Origin: Bradyrhizobiaceae bacterium
GTDB taxonomy: Bacteria > Pseudomonadota > Alphaproteobacteria > Rhizobiales > Xanthobacteraceae
Reading direction: 5' to 3'
Length of the DNA stretch: 33,521 nt
NCBI GenBank assembly: GCA_947479905.1
Contig: CANKBJ010000022.1
Coordinates: forward strand, 1 to 33,521
A program made the translations under genes and the position numbers. The notes under the pieces were generated by a model. That model made no database searches and had not been told where the DNA came from. It worked only from the letters and a program-made list of their open reading frames with translations. Below are positions 1-8,058 of this stretch, in pieces (within the stretch, counting starts at the first letter, position 1; each line of letters starts with the position of its first letter).

Positions 1-144
1 CACCGCCTCAATGTCAGCGCGAAAACTCTCCCACGGCACCAGTCGATCAATGGCTGCGAGCGGATCACCCTTCGCTGATAGCCCCGCCAACCGCTTCTCC
101 GTATCGAAAAACCCGAGCTGACCCATCCGCGCCTCCCGAATCAT
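1..144 (-). CDS. IS5-family transposase, N-terminal fragment (runs off window)
   Basis: The minus strand from 144 to base 1 is open and encodes 48 residues beginning MIREARMGQLGFFD, followed by KRLAGLSAKGDPL and a segment reading VPWESFRADIE. This MGQxGFFD...LSAKGDPL...FRxDIE pattern is the typical start of IS5-family (DDE) transposases, which cut and join DNA during insertion-sequence movement. The catalytic domain lies outside the window, so completeness cannot be judged. A second possible start is the internal Met at 126 (MGQLGFFD). No clear ribosome binding site precedes either one. The gene is transcribed away from the neighbouring histidine kinase, whose stop codon at 149-151 lies only 5 bases from this start. 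The insertion-sequence end therefore probably reaches into the last codons of that kinase. Confidence 0.75.
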   Translation of the reverse strand, partial: MIREARMGQLGFFDTEKRLAGLSAKGDPLAAIDRLVPWESFRADIEAV

Positions 145-148
145 GCCG

Positions 149-1387
149 TCATCCGGAAGACTCGCACAGGAGAGTAGACGCGGCTATTTTTCGAGGTGCC
201 CTTGTCGCCAAAGCCTGCGCCAGTTTGCCGGGGCTGATCGGCTTGACGAAATAGAAATTCATGCCGGCGGCGAGCGCGGCGGTCTGGTGCGCGGCCTCGC
301 CACGCCCGGAAATGCCGACGATCATGACCTGCCCGGCCTTGCCCGGCAGCGCGCGGATGCGGCGCGTCGCTTCCAATCCGTCGAGCCCCGACAAGGTCAC
401 ATCCATCAACACCGCGTCGTAGCCGCCGCGCGTGGCGGCCTTCACCACCGCCTCGCCGCTATCCACGAAGTCGACCTTGTGGCCGAGTTGCGTCAGAATC
501 GTATTCATCACCACGCGGCCATACGGATTGTCCTCGGCGCATAGCAGCGACAGCGCGCGCGCCTGCCCGGCGCGGTTTCCATCGCCGGCGCGGCGGTCCT
601 CGGCCGGCGCGACCAGCACGGTGAGGCGGAATGTCGAACCTTCGCCCGGCTTGCTGACCACGGTGAGATCGCCGCCCATGACCTTGGCGATGCGTTTGAC
701 GAAGGTCAGGCCGAGCCCGGCGCCGCCATAACGGCGGGCGATCTGCTCGCTCGCCTGCGCGAACGGTTTGAACAGCCGCTTCAATTCAGCGGCGCTGATG
801 CCGATGCCGCTGTCGGCGATGCTGAAGACCAGCCGCAGGCGGCCACGCGCGGCCTGCTCGCATCGCGCGGTGAACGTGACGGCGCCCTGGTTGGTGAATT
901 TCACCGCGTTGTCGGCGAGATTTTCCAGCGCCGCGCGCAGGCGCACGACGTCGCCCGACACCATCGCCGGCAGATCGGGCGCGATCGCAATCCGGGCCTC
1001 GACGCCCTTGTTGCCGGCGCGCGCGGCCAGCGCCTGGCCGACCGCGGTGGCGAAGGCGCGCGGCGAGAACGGCTCGTTGCGCAACACCAGCCCGGTCGCG
1101 TCGGCCTTGACCGCGTCGACGATCAGCGAACTAAAGGCGGCAAGATGCTCGGCGCCGCTTTTGACCGCGCTGGCCCAGTCGCGCTCGCGTTGACCCAGAT
1201 TGGAGGCGGCCAGCAATTCGGCCAAGGCGACGATGCCGGTCAGCGGCGTGCGGATGTCATGGGCGATGCCGGCGAGCGCAGCTTCGACGCCGCGCAAATC
1301 GGCGCGGCTTGGCGGCCGACGGACCGGCGCGCGTTTTTTAGCCGTGCCTCTTTTAGGCTTGGCCTTTTTGACCTTGCGTTTTGCCAT
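149..1387 (-). CDS. Soluble hybrid histidine kinase (HisKA, HATPase_c, receiver)
   Basis: This 412-residue protein starts with a very basic tail (Lys/Arg-rich, residues 1-27) and has no membrane segment or recognisable sensor domain. A HisKA H-box HDIRTPL carries the phospho-acceptor His43. The ATP-binding domain shows an N-box (NLADNAVKF, Asn160), G1 (DSGIGI, 192-197) and G2 (GGAGLGLT, 221-228). A C-terminal receiver domain has acidic residues in AEDN (284-287), the phosphorylatable Asp329 in LMDV and the conserved Lys382 in VKP. It is therefore expected to autophosphorylate and pass phosphate to its own receiver. No response regulator or output gene lies next to it, so its signal and target are unknown. 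The last residues (about ASTLLCESSG) follow the end of the receiver fold and may be encoded by the adjacent insertion sequence. Confidence 0.9.
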   Translation of the reverse strand: MAKRKVKKAKPKRGTAKKRAPVRRPPSRADLRGVEAALAGIAHDIRTPLTGIVALAELLAASNLGQRERDWASAVKSGAEHLAAFSSLIVDAVKADATGLVLRNEPFSPRAFATAVGQALAARAGNKGVEARIAIAPDLPAMVSGDVVRLRAALENLADNAVKFTNQGAVTFTARCEQAARGRLRLVFSIADSGIGISAAELKRLFKPFAQASEQIARRYGGAGLGLTFVKRIAKVMGGDLTVVSKPGEGSTFRLTVLVAPAEDRRAGDGNRAGQARALSLLCAEDNPYGRVVMNTILTQLGHKVDFVDSGEAVVKAATRGGYDAVLMDVTLSGLDGLEATRRIRALPGKAGQVMIVGISGRGEAAHQTAALAAGMNFYFVKPISPGKLAQALATRAPRKIAASTLLCESSG

Positions 1388-1429
1388 TCGTCCCCTGCCC
1401 CAAAGGAGACAATGGCACGGCGGGCCGGT

Positions 1430-2278
1430 TCAATCGAGCCCGAGGACTTTACGGATATCGGATGGCGTCGCCCCTGATGCGCGGCGCTCCCGCAGGGCCG
1501 TCGCCTGCGTCGATTTCGACAGTTTGCGGCCATCGGCGTCGAGGATGAGCCGGTGATGATGGTAACGCGGCGCCGGCAGGTCCAGCAGGCTTTGCAGCAG
1601 GCGATGGACGCTTGTGGCGTGAAACAGGTCGTTGCCGCGCACCACGTCGGTGACGCCTAGGGCGGCATCGTCGACGACCACCGCCAGATGATAGCTCCCG
1701 GGTGCGTCCTTGCGGGCGAGGATCACGTCGCCCCAGGCGGCGGGATCGGCGGCGTGTCCGGAACCGCCTTCCAACCACGTCAGCGGGCCGATCCGTTGCA
1801 CCGCCGCCGCCATATCGAGACGCAGCGCATAAGGCGCGCCGGATGCGATCAGCCGCGCCCGCTCCGCCGGCGTCAGCGTCTTGGCATCGCCCGGATAAAG
1901 CGGAGCGCCGTCGGGATCGCGCGGCCAGGGCGCATGCTGCTCGCGCGCGGCGACCAGAGCGGCGATCTCGGCGCGGCTTTCGAAGCTCGGATAGATCAAG
2001 CCCATGGCGTCGAGCCGGGTCAGCGCGGCGCGATACTCGTCGAAATGCTCGGACTGCCGCCTCACCGGCTGTTCCCAGTTCAAACCAAGCCAGGCGAGAT
2101 CCTCATAGATCGCCGCCTCGAATTCGGGACGGCAGCGGGACCGATCGATGTCCTCGATGCGCAATAGTAGTCGCCCGCCCGAATCGCGCGCCATCCCAGC
2201 ATTCAGCAATGCCGACAGTGCGTGGCCCAGATGCAAATAGCCATTCGGCGACGGCGCGAAGCGGAAAACGGGTGGCAT
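1430..2278 (-). CDS. gluQRS: Glutamyl-Q tRNA(Asp) synthetase
   Basis: The 282-residue protein is a short class I synthetase-like enzyme that attaches glutamate to the queuosine base of tRNA(Asp). It opens with FRFAPSPNGYLHLGHA, which includes the HIGH-type signature HLGH at 16-19, and has RIEDIDRSR as in GluRS. The KLSKS ATP-binding loop is at 252-256, only 26 residues before the end, so the anticodon-binding domain of true GluRS is absent, as expected for this family. The family's usual zinc ligands appear to be missing: the CxC position reads YPSFESR and the YxxxC position reads YPGDAK. It sits 42 bp downstream of the kinase start on the same strand. A REP-like palindrome pair lies just upstream of its start. 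Confidence 0.93.
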   Translation of the reverse strand: MPPVFRFAPSPNGYLHLGHALSALLNAGMARDSGGRLLLRIEDIDRSRCRPEFEAAIYEDLAWLGLNWEQPVRRQSEHFDEYRAALTRLDAMGLIYPSFESRAEIAALVAAREQHAPWPRDPDGAPLYPGDAKTLTPAERARLIASGAPYALRLDMAAAVQRIGPLTWLEGGSGHAADPAAWGDVILARKDAPGSYHLAVVVDDAALGVTDVVRGNDLFHATSVHRLLQSLLDLPAPRYHHHRLILDADGRKLSKSTQATALRERRASGATPSDIRKVLGLD

Positions 2279-2291
2279 TCAAATTCGACTC

Positions 2292-2371
2292 GTCATACCC
2301 CGCGAAGGCGGGGTATCCAGCACTATCTATCATTTAAGCGAAGGGCTGGATGCCCGCTTTCGCGGGCATGA
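2292..2371. repeat. Inverted pair of REP-like palindromes
   Basis: Two imperfect copies of one short palindrome face each other. The first (2295-2315) has CCCCGC-GAAG-GCGGGG with ATA/TAT flanks. The second (2350-2369), read on the minus strand, is CCCGC-GAAA-GCGGG with ATG/CAT flanks. Each copy has an adjacent TCCAGC-type tail, and the tails point toward each other. The pair fills the gap between the divergently oriented gluQRS and DNA glycosylase genes. The same 14-base core as the second copy recurs at 33061-33074. This is the layout of REP or BIME-like elements. It may fold as a cruciform or hairpin, but no function can be assigned. Confidence 0.8.
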
Positions 2372-2386
2372 CAGCGAGAGAGAGGC

Positions 2387-3169
2387 ATGACCCACTTCCT
2401 TCATACACAAGGCGACCTCGAGGCCGGGCTCGCCGAACTCATCAAGCTCGATCCGCGTCTGGGTCCGGCCGCGGAAATCGCCGGGGCATTCAATCTGCGC
2501 CGGCGCGAGGGCGGCTATCCGGGCCTGTGCGCCATCGTCTGCGGCCAGCAATTATCCGTCGCCAGCGCCGCGGCCATCCGCGAGCGCTTGTTCGCGGCCT
2601 TCGAGCCGTTTCATCACGACGCGGTGGCACGCGCGCGCAGCGACAAACTCAAGCGGCTCGGCCTGTCCAATGCCAAGATCAAGTCGATCAAGGAAATCGG
2701 CAAGGCGGTCGCCACCGGCGCGATCGACCTCACCGCCGTCGGCGAAATGGATGCCGACGCCGCGCATGCGTTGCTCACCGCGCTGCATGGCGTGGGCCCT
2801 TGGACCGCCGATATTTATCTACTGTTCTGCCTGGGCCATGCCGACGCCTTTCCGGCCGGCGACCTTGCCGTGCAGGAGGCGGCGCGCATTGCGCTATCCT
2901 TACGCAAACGTCCGGACGCCAAGCAGCTCAACAAGATCGCGGAAGCCTGGCGGCCGTGGCGCGGCGTCGCAGCACATTTGATGTGGGCCTATTATCATGT
3001 CGTGAAGAAGCGGGACGGCATTGGCCTGCAGACCAAGGCCAAAGCCGCCGCTAAAAAACACTGGCCGCAAATCAAAAAGACAAAGGCCGTGAAGAAGGCC
3101 GGGAAGGCTGCTAAGACGGCCAAGAAGAAAAAAGGAGTACGCCGTGCCAAGCGACGGTCAGAAAATTAG
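2387..3169 (+). CDS. DNA-3-methyladenine glycosylase (AlkA-like, HhH-GPD superfamily)
   Basis: The 260-residue protein belongs to the helix-hairpin-helix GPD glycosylases that excise alkylated bases in base excision repair. Residues 133-141 (LHGVGPWTA) form the helix-hairpin-helix. Asp159 in DAFPAGDLAVQ occupies the catalytic aspartate position of AlkA. The CGQQLSVASA segment at 52-61 also fits the family. The AlkA N-terminal domain is absent, giving a compact core as in many alphaproteobacterial versions. The last 55 or so residues form a Lys/Ala-rich tail that probably binds DNA non-specifically. The start is an ATG after a purine-rich AGAGAGAGG. The gene overlaps the following esterase gene by 26 bp, so the two are likely translationally coupled. 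Confidence 0.88.
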   Translation: MTHFLHTQGDLEAGLAELIKLDPRLGPAAEIAGAFNLRRREGGYPGLCAIVCGQQLSVASAAAIRERLFAAFEPFHHDAVARARSDKLKRLGLSNAKIKSIKEIGKAVATGAIDLTAVGEMDADAAHALLTALHGVGPWTADIYLLFCLGHADAFPAGDLAVQEAARIALSLRKRPDAKQLNKIAEAWRPWRGVAAHLMWAYYHVVKKRDGIGLQTKAKAAAKKHWPQIKKTKAVKKAGKAAKTAKKKKGVRRAKRRSEN

Positions 3170-3827
3170 CGGTCCTGGCCTTGAACCGAAATCCGGCATG
3201 GCCAAGCAGCTCGTCGTGTTCCTGCACGGCTATGGCGCCGACGGCAACGACCTGATCGACATTGGACGTGCTTGGGCCGCGCTGCTGCCGGACGCGGCCT
3301 TCGTCTCGCCGCATGCGCCGAATCCTTGCGGGCAATCGCCGATGGGCCGCGAATGGTTTCCGCTGACCTTCCGCGATCCGAACGAACGCTGGGTCGGCGT
3401 CAACGCGGCGGCTCCGGCGCTCAACGCCTTTATCGATGCCGAACTCGAGCGCCGCAAGCTGCCGCCCTCCGCGCTCGCTCTGGTCGGCTTCAGCCAGGGC
3501 ACGATGATGTCGCTGCATGTCGGGCTGCGCCGTGCCGTCGCACCGGCGGCGATCGTCGGCTATTCCGGCATGCTGGTGCTGCCGGAAGACCCGGACCCGG
3601 ACGCCTTCGCAGCCGAAATCAAGAGCAGGCCTCCCGTGCTGCTGGTGCATGGCGACGGCGACGAGATGATTCCGGTCCAGGCGGTTTTCCACGCCTCGCA
3701 AGGACTGGCGGCGCTGGAAGTACCGACCCAGTGGCACATCTCGCCCGGTATCGGCCACGGTATCGATCAGGAAGGCCTGCGCCACGGCGGGGAGTTTCTC
3801 GCCAAGCAGTTTGCCGCCCGAAAATAG
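3144..3827 (+). CDS. Phospholipase/carboxylesterase family alpha/beta hydrolase
   Basis: This 227-residue serine hydrolase belongs to the small carboxylesterase/acyl-protein thioesterase group. The oxyanion region reads FLHGYGADGND (27-36). The nucleophile elbow GFSQG carries Ser117, the acid is Asp173 in HGDGDEMIP, and the base is His205 in GIGHG, giving a complete triad. No signal peptide or membrane segment is seen, so it is cytoplasmic. The start is GTG at 3144, fixed by a strong AAAGGAG seven bases upstream. That Shine-Dalgarno lies inside the Lys-rich 3' codons of the preceding glycosylase gene. The natural substrate (short acyl esters or thioesters) cannot be read from sequence. Confidence 0.9.
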   Translation: MPSDGQKISGPGLEPKSGMAKQLVVFLHGYGADGNDLIDIGRAWAALLPDAAFVSPHAPNPCGQSPMGREWFPLTFRDPNERWVGVNAAAPALNAFIDAELERRKLPPSALALVGFSQGTMMSLHVGLRRAVAPAAIVGYSGMLVLPEDPDPDAFAAEIKSRPPVLLVHGDGDEMIPVQAVFHASQGLAALEVPTQWHISPGIGHGIDQEGLRHGGEFLAKQFAARK

Positions 3828-3939
3828 CTGGGCCGAGGACTTGCCCCCAGCACGGCTTCACAAGCCCGTCATGCTGCACTATTAGTAGAGGGTAAGCTGC
3901 GTGGCGGCAGCGTTCCTTAGGAGGTTGAGGAGCGTCACT

Positions 3940-4497
3940 TTGAATGTGCACGTTTCGCCTGCTGGATTTCCGGCCCTGGTACTCAACGCGGACTTCCGAC
4001 CGCTGAGTTACTATCCCTTGTCGCTATGGTCCTGGCAGGACGCGATCAAGGCCGTCTTCCTTGACCGCGTCAACATCGTCGCCAATTACGACCACGCGGT
4101 GCATTCGCCCAGTTTCGAGATGAAGCTACCGAGCGTGGTGTCGCTCAAGACCTATGTGAAGCCGTCGACGCATCCGGCCTTCACCCGCTTCAACGTCTTC
4201 CTGCGCGACCGCTTCTGCTGCCAGTATTGCGGCGAGCGCAGCGAGCTGACCTTCGATCACCTGATCCCGCGCTCGCGCGGCGGACACACGACCTGGGACA
4301 ATGTGCTGGCCGCCTGCTCGCCGTGCAATCTGCGCAAGGGCAGCCTGACCATGCAGGAGGCGCGCATGTATCCGGCGCAGATGCCGTTCCAGCCGACGGT
4401 GCATCACCTGCACCGCAACGGCCGGCTGTTCCCGCCGAACTATCTGCACGATAGCTGGCTGGATTATCTTTACTGGGATACGGAACTCGATCCGTAA
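3940..4497 (+). CDS. HNH endonuclease family protein
   Basis: About 185 residues in the preferred frame. The central HNH/McrA-type module runs CQYCGERSELTFDHLIP, then RSRGGHTTWDNV and a second pair in CSPCNLRKG. It supplies two CxxC zinc knuckles, the DH catalytic pair and the Asn. The N-terminal third (NADFRPLSYYPLSLWSW) is typical of the stand-alone HNH proteins common in alphaproteobacteria, whose biological role is not established. I place the start at TTG 3940, because GAGGAG at 3927-3932 sits seven bases upstream and the protein then begins NVHVSPAGFPALVLN. A longer form from GTG 3901 is possible but has no obvious ribosome site. No restriction-modification partner is adjacent. Confidence 0.85.
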   Translation: MNVHVSPAGFPALVLNADFRPLSYYPLSLWSWQDAIKAVFLDRVNIVANYDHAVHSPSFEMKLPSVVSLKTYVKPSTHPAFTRFNVFLRDRFCCQYCGERSELTFDHLIPRSRGGHTTWDNVLAACSPCNLRKGSLTMQEARMYPAQMPFQPTVHHLHRNGRLFPPNYLHDSWLDYLYWDTELDP

Positions 4498-4615
4498 CCC
4501 GCTTGCGCAAGGCCGACGCGCTTTCTTCAATTTCCATCGATTTGACGCGCATCAAAGGCCGCGCCGCCCTCATCCGCTAGCTTTCCGGTCACCGGGGGCA
4601 AGCGGAGTTGGCAAT

Positions 4616-5908
4616 ATGAGCAAACCGGTGGATATCGGCGCGACGCGCGTTGAGCAGCCCGCGCCTGTCGTCCTTATGCCAAAATCGCCAACATTGCCCG
4701 CGGCTCCGTCGCGATTCCGGCGGCTATGGCCGATCGGCAGCGTACTGGCCGTCGCCCTGCTCGTCATTGCCGGCGGGGTCTGGTGGCTTTCAAGCGCCGA
4801 CGGAACGATCAACTACACCACGGCGGCGGTCGCTCGCGGCGATGTGACGCGCACAGTAACCGCCACCGGCACGGTCAATCCAGTCCTCACGATCATTGTC
4901 GGCTCTTATGTTTCCGGCGTCATCCAGGAAATCAAATGCGACTACAATACCAAGGTTTCCAAGGGCCAAGTTTGCGCCAAGATCGACCCGCGTCCGTATC
5001 AGAGCGTCGTCGACCAGAATAGTGCGAACCTGACGCAGGCGAAGGCGCAGCTCGTCAAAGACAAGGCCAATTTCGACTACACGCAATTGAACTACGATCG
5101 CAACGCGCGACTGGCACAGACGAGCGCGATTTCAAAAGACACGCTCGACATCGCCAGGAATGCGCTCGATCAGGCCCGCGCCCAGGTTGGCGTCGACGAG
5201 GCCGCCATTCTCCAGCGCCAGGCGCAACTCGAAGCGGCGCAGGTCAATCTCGGCTACACCGATATCGTGTCTCCGGTCGACGGCACCGTGGTGTCGCGCA
5301 ATGTCACCGTCGGCCAGACCGTGGCGGCTAGCTTCCAGACGCCAACCTTGTTTCTGATCGCCACCGACCTCACCAAGATGCAGGTCGATACCAATGTCAG
5401 CGAAAGCGATATCGGCGGCATCAAGGAGCAGAACAAGGCCAACTTCACCGTCGATGCATTCCCCAGACGCACCTTCGAGGGCACGGTGACCCAGGTGCGG
5501 CAATCGCCGCAAACCGTGCAGAACGTCGTGACCTATGACGTGGTGGTCAGCGTCGCCAATCCAGATCTCGCGCTCAAGCCAGGCATGACGGCGGCCAACC
5601 GCATTGTGATCGACGAACGTCGCGATGTCCTGCGCGTGCCGAGTCAGGCGCTGCGCTACACACCGGCAAGCGCCGGCGGGACCGCGACGCGGCGCAGTGG
5701 CACATCCGCCAGGACCCAGGCAGCAGCACATGCCGCGGTATGGGCGTTGCGCGATGGCAAGCCGGTGCGGGTCGCAGTGACCGCGGGCCTCGACGATGAT
5801 GCCTTCACCGAGATCATCGAAGGCGATCTGAAAGCCGGCGACCGGGTCATCGTCTCAGAGCAACGCATCACCAACAGCAGGGCGGCGGCGCCGCGCCTGC
5901 AACTGTGA
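4616..5908 (+). CDS. macA: MacA-type periplasmic adaptor subunit of an efflux pump
   Basis: The 430-residue membrane fusion protein has an N-terminal membrane anchor at about residues 38-58 (WPIGSVLAVALLVIAGGVWW). It continues with a barrel-sandwich segment, a long Gln/Ala-rich alpha-helical hairpin (about 125-210) and the return half DIVSPVDGTVVSRNVTVGQ. The beta-barrel and membrane-proximal domains follow, with LKPGMTAANRI. Such adaptors link an inner-membrane ABC transporter to an outer-membrane TolC-like channel. The ATG start follows GCGGAG. The 3' end overlaps the next gene by four bases (GTGA), and that gene encodes the matching MacB subunit, so the two form one operon. No TolC gene is present in the window. 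A low-complexity insert (about 350-375, rich in Ala, Thr and Arg) precedes the last domain. Confidence 0.92.
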   Translation: MSKPVDIGATRVEQPAPVVLMPKSPTLPAAPSRFRRLWPIGSVLAVALLVIAGGVWWLSSADGTINYTTAAVARGDVTRTVTATGTVNPVLTIIVGSYVSGVIQEIKCDYNTKVSKGQVCAKIDPRPYQSVVDQNSANLTQAKAQLVKDKANFDYTQLNYDRNARLAQTSAISKDTLDIARNALDQARAQVGVDEAAILQRQAQLEAAQVNLGYTDIVSPVDGTVVSRNVTVGQTVAASFQTPTLFLIATDLTKMQVDTNVSESDIGGIKEQNKANFTVDAFPRRTFEGTVTQVRQSPQTVQNVVTYDVVVSVANPDLALKPGMTAANRIVIDERRDVLRVPSQALRYTPASAGGTATRRSGTSARTQAAAHAAVWALRDGKPVRVAVTAGLDDDAFTEIIEGDLKAGDRVIVSEQRITNSRAAAPRLQL

Positions 5909-8046
5909 CACCGCCAATGGCCAGCGGCACGAGCGGGCCGATCATCAAGCTCGAACACGTCATGCGAACTTATCACGTCGGCGATGTCGATGTGCATGCA
6001 TTGCGCGATGTCAGCCTCACGATTGAGACCGGCGAATTTGTGGCCATCATGGGTTCGTCGGGCTCGGGCAAGTCGACGCTGATGGCGGTGGTCGGTTGCC
6101 TCGATCGCCCCAGCAGCGGCCGCTATTTCTTCGACGGCGTCGACGTCGCCGGCCTCGAAGAGCCCGAACGGGCGCGGCTGCGCAGCGAGCGGCTGGGCTT
6201 CGTGTTCCAGAGCTTCAATCTTCTGTCGCGCACCAGCGCGCTTGAGAACGTGGCGTTGCCATTATTCTATGCCACCTCGGGGCCGGCGAATGCGGCCTCG
6301 CGCGTCGAGCGGGCGCGGGCATCGCTCAAACTACTGGGCTTAAGCGACCGCGAGCGCAACACGCCCGGCCAACTGTCGGGCGGCCAGCAGCAGCGGGTTG
6401 CCATCGCTCGCGCTCTGATCAATACGCCCGGTCTGCTGCTCGCCGACGAGCCTACCGGCAATCTCGATACCCGAACGTCGCACGAAATCATGGAGACGTT
6501 GACCCGCCTGAACCGGGAACAGGGTGTCACCATTATCGTTGTCACCCACGAATCCGACATCGCCGCTTACACCGATCGCACCTTGACGATGCGCGACGGA
6601 CAGATTGTTTCGGACGTGCGCAATCCGGCGCCGGTCAAGGTCGCTCCGACATTGGAAGCAGCGGCGCCGGGCGAACCGCTGTCACTTGCACAGCCGTCCC
6701 GGCCATTGCCCGCGGTCGCCCGAAAGGCCGGCACTGTGTGGGGCTTCGCTCTGATGATCATGGCAGCCGCCATGCAGGCTATCTGGCGCAACATGATGCG
6801 TTCGGCCTTGACGATGCTGGGCGTCTTCATCGGCGTCGCCGCCTTGATCGCCATGGTCGCGGTCGGCCAGGGCGCCAATGACGCGGTGCGCAAGCAGATC
6901 GAGCGGCTCGGCACCAATCTTGTCGTGGTGCTGCCGGGCGCAAGGACGGCAGGCGGCATGCGCGCCGGGTCCGGCAGCGCCTCCACGCTCACCACCAGCG
7001 ACGCGCAAGCGATCCGACGCGAGAGCACGGCGGTCAGCGCGGTCAGCTACCTCATCCGCCAGAACGGCCAGGTCCAGGCCGGCAATCAGAACTGGGCGAC
7101 CAATATCCAGGGCATCAGCCCGAACTATCCGCCGATGACGAATTGGCGGGTCGATGACGGCCGTGAAATCACGGCCGATGACAATGATTCGGCGGCGCTT
7201 GTGGTCGTGATCGGGCGAACCGTGTCGAAGCAGTTGTTCGGCGAGCAGCAGAATCCCGTCGGCGCTTTCGTACAGGTGAAAGGCGTGCCGTTGCGGGTGA
7301 TCGGCATCCTGGAGCCCAAAGGGCAGACATCATTCGGCCAGGATCAGGACGATCTGGTGATGATTCCGTTCACCACCGCGGAACGCAAGGTGCTCGGCGT
7401 GGCCGCGCCGTCGCAGACGCAGACCCAACTCAATTGGATTTATCCGGTACCGCCTAATCCATATGGTCTGACGCCGCACCTCGCCGGCTACGTCAACCAG
7501 ATTTACGTGCAGGCCGCCAATTCGGCGGACGTTCAGCCGGCAATTCGCCAGATCACCGAGATTCTCGCCCGCCGTCACCGTATTCAGCCCGGCGATGAAA
7601 ATGATTTTTCAGTGCGCAATCTCAGTCAGATCGCCGAGGCAGCCGAAAGCTCAAGCCGCATTATGGCGCTGCTGCTTGCCGCCGTCGCGTCGATCTCGCT
7701 CGTGGTCGGCGGCATCGGCATCATGAACATTCTGCTGGTGTCGGTGACCGAGCGGACCCGGGAAATCGGCCTGCGCATGGCGATCGGGGCGCGGCGCATC
7801 CATGTGCTGCTGCAGTTTCTCGCCGAGGCGGTGTTTCTGAGCGTCACCGGCGGCATCGCCGGCATTATCATGGGCGTGGCGTTTTCCGCGGCAATTTCGT
7901 ATTTCGCCGGCTGGCCGGCGCCGATTTCCGGGACAGCCATCGCCGGCGGATTCCTGTTTTCCGCCGCGGTCGGAATCTTCTTTGGCTACTATCCGGCGCG
8001 CAAGGCCGCACGCCTTGATCCGATCGAGGCGCTGCGCTACGAGTGA
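5905..8046 (+). CDS. macB: MacB-type ABC transporter, fused ATPase and permease
   Basis: The 713-residue protein carries an N-terminal ABC ATPase: Walker A GSSGSGKST (50-58), signature LSGGQQQR (157-164), and Walker B LLLADEP (177-183) followed by TGNLD. A linker of about 50 residues leads to a first membrane helix (about 295-320), a periplasmic MacB core domain, and three C-terminal helices of an FtsX-type permease (LLVSVTERTREIGLRMAIGARR region). This is the MacB architecture, a mechanotransmission pump that drives substrate from the periplasm through an outer-membrane channel. Substrates range from macrolides to peptides and lipids and cannot be predicted here. Translation may start at GTG 5905, overlapping the macA stop, or at ATG 5917. 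The gene converges on cytochrome b561 with only 12 bases between stops. Confidence 0.93.
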   Translation: MTPPMASGTSGPIIKLEHVMRTYHVGDVDVHALRDVSLTIETGEFVAIMGSSGSGKSTLMAVVGCLDRPSSGRYFFDGVDVAGLEEPERARLRSERLGFVFQSFNLLSRTSALENVALPLFYATSGPANAASRVERARASLKLLGLSDRERNTPGQLSGGQQQRVAIARALINTPGLLLADEPTGNLDTRTSHEIMETLTRLNREQGVTIIVVTHESDIAAYTDRTLTMRDGQIVSDVRNPAPVKVAPTLEAAAPGEPLSLAQPSRPLPAVARKAGTVWGFALMIMAAAMQAIWRNMMRSALTMLGVFIGVAALIAMVAVGQGANDAVRKQIERLGTNLVVVLPGARTAGGMRAGSGSASTLTTSDAQAIRRESTAVSAVSYLIRQNGQVQAGNQNWATNIQGISPNYPPMTNWRVDDGREITADDNDSAALVVVIGRTVSKQLFGEQQNPVGAFVQVKGVPLRVIGILEPKGQTSFGQDQDDLVMIPFTTAERKVLGVAAPSQTQTQLNWIYPVPPNPYGLTPHLAGYVNQIYVQAANSADVQPAIRQITEILARRHRIQPGDENDFSVRNLSQIAEAAESSSRIMALLLAAVASISLVVGGIGIMNILLVSVTERTREIGLRMAIGARRIHVLLQFLAEAVFLSVTGGIAGIIMGVAFSAAISYFAGWPAPISGTAIAGGFLFSAAVGIFFGYYPARKAARLDPIEALRYE

Positions 8047-8058
8047 ACGTTGGTGGCC

